A stretch of DNA of 64,000 nucleotides from assembly GCA_028583605.1 (NCBI GenBank), contig CM053337.1, positions 18,020,694 to 18,084,693 of the forward strand. The letters are read 5' to 3'. A program made the translations under genes and the position numbers. A model generated the notes under the pieces. It was not told the DNA's origin. It was given only the letters and a program-made list of their open reading frames with translations, and made no database searches. Source of the DNA: Dastarcus helophoroides (Eukaryota > Arthropoda > Insecta > Coleoptera > Bothrideridae). This document shows, piece after piece, positions 22,230 to 34,015 of the stretch (positions are counted from its first letter, which is position 1; the number at the start of each line of letters is the position of its first letter).

Positions 22230-23830
22230 GTGCTCTTTAATTAGAGAGTCGAGCGTGCCACAGTTAAAAATATTTACAATCAACAACCATATAAAATGCG
22301 AATTAAATGTTATACAATCAAAGAGTCGAACGTGATACAGTTGAAAATATTTACAATGAACAACCATATAAAACGTCAATTAGATATTTGCAAACAATTG
22401 TCGGAATTTTCAAGAAGTCGAGTTTTGTTTTGTTTGGAGACGTATTTACTGAGGTATGTTCAAGTAAAATTGTTACAAAATGTCAATTAAATGTTCAGTA
22501 ATTTAAGAATCGAACGTGTTACAGTTGAAGATATTTACAGTCGACAACCATATAAAATGTCAACTAAACGTTCTGTGATTAGAAAGTCGAACGTGCTACA
22601 GTTGAAAATATTTACAATCAACAACCATATAAAATGCGAATTAAATGTTATACAATCAAAGAGTCGAACGTGATACAGTTGAAAATATTTACAATGAACA
22701 ACCATATAAAACGTCAATTAGATATTTGCAAACAATTGTCGTAATTTTCAAGAAGTCGAGTTTTTTTTTTGTTTGGAGACGTATTTACTGAGGTATGTTC
22801 AAGTAAAATTGTTACAAAATGTCAATTAAATGTTCAGTAATTTAAGAGTCGAACGTGTTACAGTTGAAAATATTTACAGTCGACAACCATATAAAATGTC
22901 AATTAAATGTTCTGTAATTAGAAAGTCGAACGTGCTACAGTTGAAAATATTTACAATCAACAACCATATAAAATGCGAATTAAATGTTATACAATCAAAG
23001 AGTCGAACGTGATACAGTTGAAAATATTTACAATGAACAACCATATAAAATGTCAATTAGATATTTGCAATCAATTGTCGGAATTTTCAAGAAGTCGACT
23101 TTTTTGTTTGTTTGGATACGTATTTACTGAGGTATGTTCAAGTAAAATTGTTACAAAATGTCAATTAAATGTTCATTAATTAAAGAGACGAACGAGTTAC
23201 AGTTGAAGATATTTACAGTCGACAACTATATAAAATGTCAACTAAATGTTCTGTAATTAAAGAGTCCAGCGTGCTACAGTTGAAAATATTTACAATCAAC
23301 GACCATATAACATGCGAATTAAATGTTGTATAATCAAAGAGTCGAACGTGATACAGTTGAAAATATTTACAATGAACAACCATATAAAATGTCAATTAGA
23401 TATTTGCAAACAATTGTCGGAATTTTCAAGAAGTCGACTTTTTTTTTTGTTTGGATACGTATTTACTGAGGTATGTTTAAGTAAAATTGTTACAAAATGT
23501 CAATTAAATGTTCATTAATTAAAAAGACGAACGAGTTACAGTTGAAAATATTTACAGTCGACAACCTTAAAAATGTCAACTAAATGTTCTGTAATTAAAG
23601 AATCGAACGTTCTACAGTTGAAAATATTTACAATCAACAACTATATAAAATGCGAATTAAATGTTGTACAGAGAGTCGAACGTGATACAGTTGAAAATAT
23701 TTACAATGAACAACCATATAAAATGATAATTAGATATTTGCGATCAACTGTCGGAAATTTCAAGAAGTCGACTTTTTTGTTTGTTTGGATACGTATTTAC
23801 TGAGGTATGTTCAAGTAAAATTGCCACATT
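22230..23830 (+). repeat. Array F: 339 bp tandem repeat with internal ~77 bp subrepeats
   Basis: There are about four and a half units, with starts at 22491, 22830 and 23169 exactly 339 bp apart. Within each unit the phrase AGTCGAACGTG(A/C/T)TACAGTTGA followed by AAATATTTACA occurs three times at about 75-78 bp spacing, followed by a single AATTTTCAAGAAGTCGA plus GTATTTACTGAGGTATGTTC segment. This is a three-plus-one higher-order unit. Confidence 0.9.
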
Positions 23831-24974
23831 ATAAGATGCTAACGTTGTTGAGTTATGGATTATAAAAAACCATCGAAAATCCATTAAAAGTTCGACTTTG
23901 TTGCAATTATACCGTTGCGTCATTTAGGAGCGTAACTTAAAGAGGCAAAAATTGAAAGATAACGGTTTAGTCAATAAAATTCGTGACACAGAGACGGCAT
24001 TAATTAAACAACTGAAGGGGTCTTTTAACAAAGATTAGATTAGCTTAGTAATTAATACGTTGAGCATTATGGTTGAAATTAGACGTCTGCCATTCCAAGT
24101 TAAAAGCTTGACGAAGGATTTAGGAATTTTTTTTAATTTCTACTGATTTAGCTACTCCGAATTCTAGAATCCTTTTAGTAGTCTCGTCAGAATTGAGACA
24201 GCTAAAAGTGTATGTGGAAGCGTCAAGTAAAACTAAAAAAAAAAAAAACGAATTACAGCTACTTTAATTGTTTAAATAAAATCAGTTTTAGTGGTTGACA
24301 ATTTTCAGATCAGTTTTAGGGTTGACCGTTTTCAGATCAGTTTTAATGGTTAACTGTTTCCAGGTAACCCCTCAAAAACAAAGTATTTTTTCTCGTTAGC
24401 GTTGCTTTCCCCTCTAGGGCGCTACGAATCCGTAACAAGTTGGCCAAGAAAGCGCCAATTCAGAAGCTATAATAATTGAACGTAACAATATTCCATCGGA
24501 AAAAAGCGCCCCAGTTGTAATGGAACCGCCGACCCCTATCCAGTTCACTATAGTAATGCACAAATAACACATCCGGTCGGTGTTCTATTACATATCGCCC
24601 GCCATTGTGACGGAGGCGATACACATCGCACCGGGCCCCCACTAAAAAAGCGGGGGTGAAACGCGGGACATTGCCGCATTTTTGCGTGCCTTCATCAACA
24701 AAAACCTATCTACCCACCTCATGTGCTCGATTCCCATATTAGCGGTTGGCCCGCCAATTGCACGTGTTAATTTCGATGTAAATTTGGCACGATTTGAAGA
24801 CATCCACCGGTTTATTATCAACGCGAAATAAAATCGCTAAAAACACTTTTTCGACTTCCGAAGTACAACCTTAGTTAGCATTTAAACTTCAACGACGTTT
24901 TTCCATTTTTTTCTGAAGTGGAAACTTCTTTAGACGCGTTAAACGATTTTTGATAGCAAGTAAACTTATAGAGA
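23831..24974 (+). other. Unique intron segment with GC-rich island
   Basis: This segment is non-repetitive apart from a short threefold ~27 bp repeat (TTTCAGATCAGTTTTA words, about 24287-24362). The part at about 24400-24760 is the most GC-rich intronic sequence in this part of the window. No exon with family similarity is seen; a 60-codon antisense frame inside looks accidental. It is a candidate cis-regulatory island. Confidence 0.35.
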
Positions 24975-25235
24975 TGATGGTAATGCGTGTTGCGTGATGG
25001 TAATGCGTGTTGCGTGATGGTAATGCGTGTTGCGTGATGGTAATGCGTGTTGCGTGATTGTAATGCGTGTTGCGTGATGGTAATGCGTGTTGCGTGATGG
25101 TAAAGCGTGTTGCGTGATGGTAATGCGTGTTCCGTGATGGTAACGCGTGTTGCGTAATGATAATGCGTGATGGTCACACATTACCATCACGCGTGACCAT
25201 CACATGTTACCATCACACGTGACCATCACATGTTA
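24975..25235 (+). repeat. 20 bp minisatellite turning into an inverted palindrome
   Basis: GATGGTAATGCGTGTTGCGT is repeated about ten times at exact 20 bp spacing up to about 25170. The sequence then turns round: GCGTGATGGTCACACATTAC is followed by CATCACGCGTGACCATCACA, with forward and reverse-complement units facing each other about 25165-25235. The same ACGCGTGATGGT words recur near 26325, 58745 and 59000. Confidence 0.9.
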
Positions 25236-25276
25236 CCATCATGCGCTCCAATGTTAACAGTTAACTGTTATCATTA

Positions 25277-25372
25277 AAGCATGTGTCGAACTGTACTCTA
25301 TAGACGCTGTTATTTACTAGTTTTAAGTTTTCACTTCTGTCGGCACTCTCCAGACTGCCTATTTTTTTTGCC
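25277..25372 (-). repeat. Dispersed repeat family R1, inverted copy
   Basis: Its reverse complement shares GACAGAAGTGAAAACTTAAA, then ACTAG and the AGTCTnGAGAxTGCC start with 26195-26300. Related sequence occurs at 36660-36750 and, in part, at 26403-26445. The 20 bp minisatellite adjoins it here, and the same minisatellite words adjoin the copy at 26300. Confidence 0.65.
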
Positions 25373-26194
25373 AATTCATTTCTGATTATACATGGTTCAT
25401 TTAATTTGGCGGTCCAATCAAAGCTGGTTACGCAACGATTTTTTATTAAAGTTTAATTATGTCGATCAATTTGCAGAACCCTTTCTCTTAAAAAAGTACC
25501 AGAAGGTGTAGCGCGAGGTTGAAGAAAGTTACCCTTTTATATGAAGTTGTATCCAAAACCTTTAATTAAATCAATCAACCAAGTTAATGACGTCTTTAAT
25601 TAAATTGTTTTTATCTGGGGCCTTTCGGAACACTTTCTACGTCAATTATTACATATACGTGATAGATTAGACTTGTTTGATTCTCTTCGACTGAAACAAA
25701 AAAAAAGTTCATGATTTTTAACCAGTTTGATTGCTGTCGTATTGTTTTTAATGAATTACTCAACTGGAACTGTGTAACTTGTATGAATTACTAAATTACC
25801 TTTACATAAACATACAGAATCGTTCGTGTTACATTGGTTAATCATCTGATAATCTAGATTGATGAGAACAAAGAACTTCTGTGGTCAGCTTATGTTATTA
25901 GACATAAAAAGATGTTTCTTGAGAATGTATCCAAATTAATCACATCCAAGAATTCATTAAATTATGACTTTAGATTGGAATTATGATGTCAAGCTGAAAC
26001 TGGCTTTTTATTGTTGTAATTAAACGTGATAGAATCTTCTCTTTCCATAAAAAGAGGTTTTACCTGGATTTTTGTCTTTCAATCAATTATTAAATTTAGT
26101 TTTTTCACGAGAGTTAAATCGTTAAGAATTTTAGAACACTATTTCCACTCTGAAATACCGAATCCTAGAAAAATTCAATCTTAGGAACCAAAAA
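25373..26194 (+). other. Unique AT-rich intron segment
   Basis: This is non-repetitive sequence between two inverted copies of family R1. I find no open frame, exon or RNA gene. Confidence 0.4.
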
Positions 26195-26345
26195 AAAAAT
26201 GTCCAGTCTTGGAGACTGCCAGTAGAAGTGAAAACTTAAAACTAGGATCTAATAGTGTCTACGTAGTGTAACTCGAACCCACACTCTAATGTTCTAATGA
26301 TATAGTAGAGCATGTTGGTGGCACGCGATGGTCACGCGTGATGGT
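26195..26345 (+). repeat. Dispersed repeat family R1, direct copy with minisatellite words
   Basis: The order is CAGTCTTGGAGACTGCCAG, AGAAGTGAAAACTTAAAACT, AACTCGAACCCACACTCTAA, GCATGTTGGTGGCACGCGAT and GGTCACGCGTGATGGTGA. It parallels the inverted copy at about 24975-25372, so the minisatellite is an internal part of the repeat family that expanded there. Confidence 0.65.
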
Positions 26346-26549
26346 GATCCCAAACCACCCAAAAATCGTTCAATGCTCCTAATTAGTTTTGCCTTCAAAA
26401 AATAGTCTTGGAGACTGCTGACAGAAGTGGAAACTTTTAAATTGCTTAACGCTCCTAAAGTAGTTTTCAGTTAAAAAAAGCCTCAAAACTTCCCAAATCC
26501 AAAAATGATTAAATGCTTAAAAAATCACCTCACTTATTTAAGCCTCCTA

Positions 26550-29500
26550 AGGTTTACCTAAATTTAGGGAAAAAACTTTTAAATTGGCAACCCCGCAAGT
26601 AGCGAAGTTCCGTGGTAAAGGTGAACATTTTAAAGTGGAAATTTCAGGAAAAGATTAGACATTTCCATTTTAAATTCGAAATTTGTGGAAGACGAATGTA
26701 GAACCGTCAGATTTAAATTGGGAATTTGGAAGAACAAAGACCGAATTTCACGAAAATCCCTAAATTTAAGGAAAAAGCCCTGATTTTAGGAAAAAGTTTG
26801 AAACTATAATTTAAACTAAAAATCTTGAGAAAAAATATCGAATTTAGAGAAAAAGTCGATGTTTTATTTCAAACACCCAGGATTTACTAGTTACATAAAA
26901 AAATGTCAAAAAAATTAAAAAAGAAACGTTTTCAACTCATGCACATTTATTTTACAACACATGGATGCCCCTAAAGGATCCCCAATTGTGTCGCTAGATT
27001 TAGGGACAAAACTTCAAAATTGGCAACCCCGCAAATGGCGAAGTTCCGTGGGAAAGGTAAAAATTTCGAGATTAAAGTGGAAATTTCAGGAAAAGGTAAG
27101 ACATTTCGATTTTAAATTCGAAATTTTCGGAAAGCGAATGTACAACCGTCAGATTTAAATTGGGAATTTGGAAGAAAAAAGACCAAATTTCACGAAAATC
27201 CGGAAATATCAGGAAAAGGTCCAAATTTTAGGAAAAACGCTGAAACTGTAGTTGAAACTAAAAATATTGAGAAAAAATATCAAATTTAGAGAAAAAGTCG
27301 ATGTTTTATTTCAACCACCCAAGATTTACTAGATACATAAAAAAATGTCTAAAAAATTAAAAAAGAAACGTTTTCAACTCAGGCACATTCATTTTACAAC
27401 ACGTGAATGCCCCTAAAGGATCCCCAATATTGTCCCTAAATTTAGGGATAAAATTCAAAATTGGCAACCCCGCAAATAGCGAAGTTCCGTGGTAGAGGTA
27501 AAAATTTCGAGATTAAAGTAGCCATTTCAGGAAAAGATGAGACATTTCGATTTTTAATTCAAAATTTTCGGAAAACGAATGTAGAACCGTCAAATTTAAA
27601 TTGGGAATTTGCAAGAAAAAAGATCAAATTTCACGAAAATCCCGAAATTTAAAGAAAAAATTCAAATTTTAGGAAAAAGGTTGGTACTGTAGTCTAAACT
27701 AAAAATCTTGAGAAAAAATATCAAATTTAGAGAAAAAGTCGATGTTTTATTTCAACCGCTTAAAGTTTACTAGATACATAATAAAAACGTCAAAAAAACT
27801 AAAAAAAATGTTTTCAACTCGTGCACATTTATTTTTTAACACGTGGATGCCCCTGAAGGATCACCACTTTTGTCCCCAAATTTAGGGACAAAACTTCAAA
27901 ATTGGTAACCCCGCAAGTAGCGAAGTTCCAAGGTAAAGGTGAAAATTTTGAGATTAAGGTAGAAATTTCTGGAAAAGATAAGATATTTTGATTTTAAATT
28001 CGAAATTTTCAAAAAACGAATGCAGAACCGTCAGATTTAAATTGGGAATTTCGAAGAAAAAAGACCAAATTTCATGAAAATCTCGAAATCTAAGGAAAAA
28101 GTCCAAATTTTAGTAAAAACGTTGAAGCTATAGTTTAGACTAAAAATTTTAAGAAAAAATATCAAATTTAAAAAAAAAGTCGATGTTTTATTTCAACCGC
28201 CCAAGGTTTACTAGATACATGAAGAAATGTCAAAAAAACTAAAAAAGAAACGTTTTCAACTCAGGCACATTCATTTTACAACATGTGGATGCCCCTAAAG
28301 GATCCTCAATTTTGTCCCTAAATTTAGGGACAAAACTTCCAAATTGGCAACCCCGCAAATGGCGATGTTCCGTGGTAAAGGTAAAAATTTCGAGATTAAA
28401 GTGGAAATTTCAGGAAAAGATAAGACATTTTGATTTTAAATTCGACATTTTGGGAAAATGAATGTTGAATCGTCAGATTTAAATTGGGAATTTGCAAGAA
28501 AAAATACCAAATTTCATGAAAATCCCGAAATCTAAGGAAAAAGTCCTAGTTTTAGGAAAAAGGTTGAAACTATAGTTTAAACTAAAAATCGTGAGAAAAA
28601 GTATTAAATTTAGAGAAAAAGTCAGTGTTTTATTTCAACCACTCAAGATTTACTAGGTACATAAAAAAAATGTCAAAAAAACTAAAAAAGAAACGTTTTC
28701 AACTCGTGCACATTCATTTTACAACACGTGGATGCCCCTAAACGATCCCCAAGTTTGTCCCTAAATTTAGGGATAAAACATCAAAATTGGCAACCCCGCA
28801 AATAGCGAAATTCCGTGGCAAAGGTAAAAATTTCGAGATTAAAGTAGAAATTTTTGGGGAAAATAATGACGTTTCGATTTTAAATTCGAAATTTTCGAAA
28901 AACGATTGTAGAACAGCCTGATTTAAATTGGGAATTTGCAAGAACAAAGACCAAATTTCACGAAAATCCCGAAATTTAAGGAAAAGTTCAAATTTTAGGA
29001 AAAACGTTGAAACTATAGTTTAAACTAAAAATCTTGAGAAAAAGTATCAAATTTAGAGAAAAAGTCGATGTTTTATTTCAACCACCGAAGGTTTACTAGA
29101 TACATAACAAAAATGTTAAATAAACTAAAAAAGAAATGTTTTTAACTCATACACATTCATTTTACAACACGTGGATGCCCCTAAACGATCCCCAAGTTTG
29201 TCCCTAAATTTAGGGATAAAACATTAAAATTGGCAACCTCGCAAATAGCGAAATTCCGTGGCAAAGGTAAAAATTTCGAGATTAAAGTAGAAATTTTTGG
29301 GGAAAATAATGACGTTTCGATTTTAAATTCGAAATTTTCGAAAAACGATTGTAGAACAGCCTGATTTAAATTGGGAATTTGCAAGAACAAAGACCAAATT
29401 TCACGAAAATTCCGAAATTTAAGGAAAAGTCCTAATTTTAGGAAAAACGTTGAAGCTATAGTTTAAACTAAAAATCTTGAGAACTAGTATCAAATTTAGA

Positions 29501-32500
29501 GAAAAAGCCGATGTTTTATTTCAACCGTCCAAGGTTTACTAGATACATAAAAAATATTAAAAAAAATTAAAAAAGAAACGTTTTCAACTCATGCACATTC
29601 ATTTTTCAACACATGGATGCCCCTAAAGGATCCCCAATTTTGTCCCTAAATTAAGGGACAAAACTTCAAATTTGGCAACTCCGCAAATAGCGAAATTTCG
29701 TGGCAAAGGTGAAAATTTCGAGATTAAAGTAGTAATTTTTGGGGGAAAAATTACATTTTGATTTTAAATTCAATATTTTCGCAAAACGAAACTAAAACCG
29801 TCAGTTTTAAACTAGGAATTTCGAAAAAAGAAAAGATCAAATTTCAAGAAAATCTAGAAATTTACGGAAAATGTTCAAATTGTAGGAAAAACGTTATAAC
29901 TACAGTTTAAACTAAAAACCTATTATATATATATTACATTTAGAGAAAAACTCGATATTTTATTTCAACCGCCCAAGGTTAACATACATACACAAAAAAT
30001 GTCAAAAAAACTAAAAAAGAAACGTTTTCAACCCATCCACATTCGTTTCACAACACGTGGATGCCCCTAAAGGATCCCTAGTTATGTCCCTAAATTTAGG
30101 GACAAAATTAAATTGGCAACGCCGCAAATAGCGAAGTTCCGTGGTAGAGGTAAAAATTGCGAGATTGAAGTAGACATTTCAGGAAAAGATAAGACATTTC
30201 GATTTTAAATTCGAAATTTTGGGAAAACGAATTTAGAATCGTCAGATTTAAATTGGGAATTTGGAAAGAAAAAGACCAAATTTCACGAAAATCCCGAAAT
30301 CTAAGGAAAAAGTCCAAATTTTAGTAAAAACGTTGAAGCTATAGTTTAAACTAAAAATTTTGAGAAAAAATATCAAATTTAGAGAAAAAATCGATGTTTT
30401 ATTTCAATCGCTTAAGGTTTACTAGATACATGAAAAAATATCAAAAAAATTAAAAAGGAAACGTTTTCAACTCATGCACATTCATTTTTCAACACGTGGA
30501 TGCCCCTAAAGGATCCCTAGTTTTGTCCCTAAATTTAGGGACAAAATTAAATTGGCAACGCCGCAAATAGCGAAGTTCCGTGGCAAAGGTGAAAATTTCG
30601 AGATTAAAGTAGAAATTTTTGGGGAAAAAATTACATTTTGATTTTAAATTCAATATTTTCGGAAAACGAAACTAAAACCGTCAGTTTTAAACTAGGAATT
30701 TCGAAAAAAGAAAAGATCAAATTTCAAGAAAATCTAGAAATTTACGGAAAATGTTCAAATTTTAGAAAAAACGTTATAACTACAGTTTAAACTAAAAACC
30801 TTAAGAAAAAAATATCACATTTAGAGAAAAACTCGATATTTTATTTCAACCGCCCAAGGTTTACATACATACATAAAAAATGTCAAAAAAACTAAAAAAG
30901 AAACGTTTTCAACCCATCCACATTCATTTCACAACACGTGGATGCCCCTAAAGGATCCCTAGTTTTGTCCCTAAATTTAGGGACAAAATTAAATTGGCAA
31001 CGCCGCAAATAGCGAAGTTCCGTGGTAGAGGTAAAAATTGCGAGATTGAAGTAGACATTTCAGGAAAAGATAAGACATTTCGATTTTAAATTCGAAATTT
31101 TGGGAAAACGAATGTAGAATCGTCAGATTTAAATTGGGAATTTGTAAGAACAAAGACCAAATTTCACGAAAATCCCGAAATCTAAGGAATAAAATCCAAA
31201 TTTTGGGAAAAACGTTTAACTATGGTTTAAACTAAAAATCTTGAGGAAAATTATCAAATTTAGAGAAAAAGTCGATGTTTTATTTCAACCGCCGAAGGTT
31301 TACTAGATACATAACAAAAATGTTAAATAAACTAAAAAAGAAATGTTTTTAACTCATACACATTCATTTCGCAACACGTGGATACCCCTAAAAGATCTCC
31401 AATTTTGTCCCTAAATTTAGGGACAAAAATTAAATTGGCAACGCCGCAAATAACGAAATTCCGTGGTAGAGGTAAAAATTGCGAGATTGAAGTAAACATT
31501 TCAGGAAAAGATAAGACATTTCGATTTTAAATTCGAAATTTTCGGAAAACGAATGTAGAACCGTCAGATTTAAATTGGGAATTTGGAAGAACAAAGATAA
31601 AATTTCACGAAAATTCTTAAATTTAAGGAAAAAGCCCAGATTTTAGGAAAAAGGTTGAAGCTATAGTTTAAACTAAAAATCTTAATAACTAGTATCAAAT
31701 TTAGAGAAAAAGCCGATGTTTTATTTCAATCGCTCAAGGTTTACTAGATACATGAAAAAATATCAAAAAAAATAAAAAGGAAACGTTTTCAACTCATGCA
31801 CATTTATTTTACAACACGTGGATGCCCCTAAACGATCCCCAAATTTGTCCCTAAATTTAGGGATAAAACATCAAGATTGGCAACCCCGCAAATTGCGAAT
31901 TTTCGTGGTAAAGGTAAAAATTTCGAGATTAAAGTAGCCATTTCAGGAAAAGATAAAACGTTTCGATTTTAAATTTGATATTTTGGGAAAACGAATGTAG
32001 AATCGTCAGATTTAAATTGGGAATTTGGAAAGAAAAAGACCAAATTTCACGAAAATCCCGAAATCTAAGGAAAAAGTTCAAATTTTAGTAAAAACGTTGA
32101 AGCTATAGTTTAAACTGAAAATTTTGAGAAAAAATATCAAATTTAGAGAAAAAGTCGATGTTTTATTTCAATCGCCTAAGGATTACTAGATACATAAAAA
32201 ATATTAAAAAAAACTAAAAAAGAAACGTTTTCAAGTCATGCACATTCATTTTACAACACGTGGATACCCCTAAAAGATCCCCAATTTTGTCCCTAAATTT
32301 AGGGACAAAACTTAAAAATTGGCAACCCCGCAAATGGCGAAGTTCCGTGGCAAAGGTAAAAATTTCGAGATTAAAGTGGAAATTTTAGGAAAAGATAAGA
32401 CATTTTGATTTTATATTCGAAATTTTCGGAAAACGAATGTAGAACCGTCAGATTTAAATTGGGAATTTTGAAGAAAAAAGACCAAATTTCACAAAAATCC

Positions 32501-33030
32501 GGAAATCTAAGGAAAAAGTCAAAATTTTAGGAAAAACGTTGAAACTATAGTTTAAACCAAAAATCATGAGAAAAAATATCAAATTTAGAAAAAAGGCGAT
32601 ATTTTATTTCAACCGCCCAAGGTTTACTAGATACATAAAGATATGTCAAAAAAAAAACTAAAAAAGAAACGTTTTCAACTCATGCACACTCAATTTACAA
32701 TACATGGATGCTCCGCAAAGGATTTCCAATTTTCTCCTCAAATTTAGGGACAAAACTTTAAATTTGGTAACCCCGCTAATAGCGAAATTACGTGATAAAG
32801 CTAAAAATTTCGAGATTAAAGTAGAAATTTTGGGGGAAAAAATGACGTTTCAATTTTAAATTCGATATTTTCGGAAAGCGATACTAAAATCGTCAGTTTT
32901 AAACTAGGAATTTCAAAGAAATAAAGAACAAATTTCAAGAAAAACTCTAAATTTACGGAAAAAGTCCAAATTTTACGAAAAACTTTGAAACTTCAATTTA
33001 AACTAAAAATCTTGAGAAAACGACCGATTT
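26550..33030 (+). repeat. Array G: ~441 bp tandem repeat, about 15 units
   Basis: A CCTAAATTTAGGG block recurs near 26562, 26996, 27437, 27877, 28318, 28760, 29203, 29647, 30088, 30526, 30968, 31410, 31850, 32293 and 32735. Each unit continues with TTGGCAACCCCGCAAATAGC, GAAATTTCAGGAAAAGATAA, TCAGATTTAAATTGGGAATT, GTTTTCAACTCATGCACATT and CACGTGGATGCCCCTAAAGG. Variant units (TTTTGGGGGAAAAATTAC near 29735 and 30615; TTGCGAGATTGAAGTAGAC near 30147 and 31031) alternate, so part of the array repeats as an ~884 bp dimer. Confidence 0.93.
28310..28335. repeat. Perfect 26 bp palindrome in array G
   Basis: The half-site TTTTGTCCCTAAA is followed directly by its exact reverse complement TTTAGGGACAAAA. 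The same perfect 26 bp palindrome is at 30521, 30963, 31403 and 32285. Other units carry one or two mismatches. Confidence 0.92.
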
Positions 33031-33164
33031 TAGGTGGTTTTTTTGACATTTCGACTTTTTTTTTTGAAGAATTCACCTTTTTTTTAAAGGCTGAATTTTA
33101 TGACGAGCTGATGAGATTTTTTTTTTAAAATTTCGAGCATTTCGAAAATGTCGACTTTTTTTGG
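33031..33164 (+). other. Low-complexity link between arrays G and H
   Basis: T-rich sequence with TTTCGA and TTTTTTT runs; no gene seen. Confidence 0.5.
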
Positions 33165-34015
33165 AAACTGTCCATGTTTTATCTCGAGTTTCAAGGAACC
33201 TTTATACCAAGTTTTGTCGAAATCGGTTCGGTAATTGAGCCGTGAAAAGCCAACAAACACAGGGACAGTCTATGTTTTATCTCGAGGTTCGAGGAACCTC
33301 AATACTAATTTTGGTCAAAAACGGTTCAGTAATTGAGCCGTGAAAAGCCAATAAACATACGGACAGTCTATGTTTTATCTCGAGGTTCGAGGAACCTCAA
33401 TACTAATTTTGGTCAAAAACGGTTCAGTAATTGAGCCGTGAAAAGCCAATAAACATACGGACAGTCTATGTTCAATCTCGAGGTTCGAGGAACCTCAATA
33501 CTAGTTTTCGTCAAAATCGGTTCAGTAATTGAGTCGTGAAAAGCCAACAAACATAGGGACAGTCTATGTTTTATCTTGAGGTGCGAGGAACCTCCAGTAC
33601 TAATTTTGGTCAAAAACGGTTCAGTAATTGAGCCGTGAAAAGCCAACAAACATAGGGATAGTCTATGTTTTATATCGAGGTTCGAGGAACCTCAATACTA
33701 ATTTTCGTCAAAATCGGTTCAGTAATTGAGCCGTGAAAAGTCAACAAACATAGGGATAGTCTATGTTTTACTTGGAGGTACGAGGAACCTCAATACTAAT
33801 TTTCGTCAAAATCGGTTCAGTAATTGAGCCGTGAAAAGCCAACAAACATACGGACAATCTATGTTTAATCTCGAGTTTCAAGGAACCTCTACACCAATTT
33901 TCGTCGAAATCCGTTCAAAGGTTAAGCCGTGAATAATCAACAAACAAACAGACAGACAGACAAACGCACTTTCGCGTTTACAGGATTAGGATGCGAGCGA
34001 ACGCAGCTTCCTTGT
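33165..34015 (+). repeat. Array H: 98 bp tandem repeat built from a transposon end
   Basis: GACAGTCTATGTTTTATCTC starts recur every 98 bp (ACAGTC at 33265, 33363, 33461 and 33559, then near 33658 and 33756). Each unit contains a TCGGTTCAGTAATTGAGCCG block and GTGAAAAGCCAACAAACATA. The last unit runs into CAAACAGACAGACAGACAAA, then CGCACTTTCGCGTTTACAGG and ATTAGGATGCGAGCG. That tail is, to my knowledge, a common motif at the ends of dispersed elements in arthropod genomes. The array therefore looks like a tandem expansion of one segment of such an element. Confidence 0.85.

Noticed and set aside
21943..22335. FNFQFQFSISI repeat protein
   Set aside because: A 13 bp minisatellite read in three equivalent frames; not coding.
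24460..24642. 60-codon antisense frame MGARCDVYRLRHNG...
   Set aside because: Short, without splice context or recognisable family; expected by chance in a GC-rich island.
24975..25170. CRISPR-like array
   Set aside because: Direct tandem repeats without spacers, in a eukaryotic intron; this is a minisatellite. The same applies to all other arrays here.
26961..30317. 63-69-codon frames recurring every ~441 bp
   Set aside because: They are translations of array G units, are interrupted in most copies, and have no recognisable domain.
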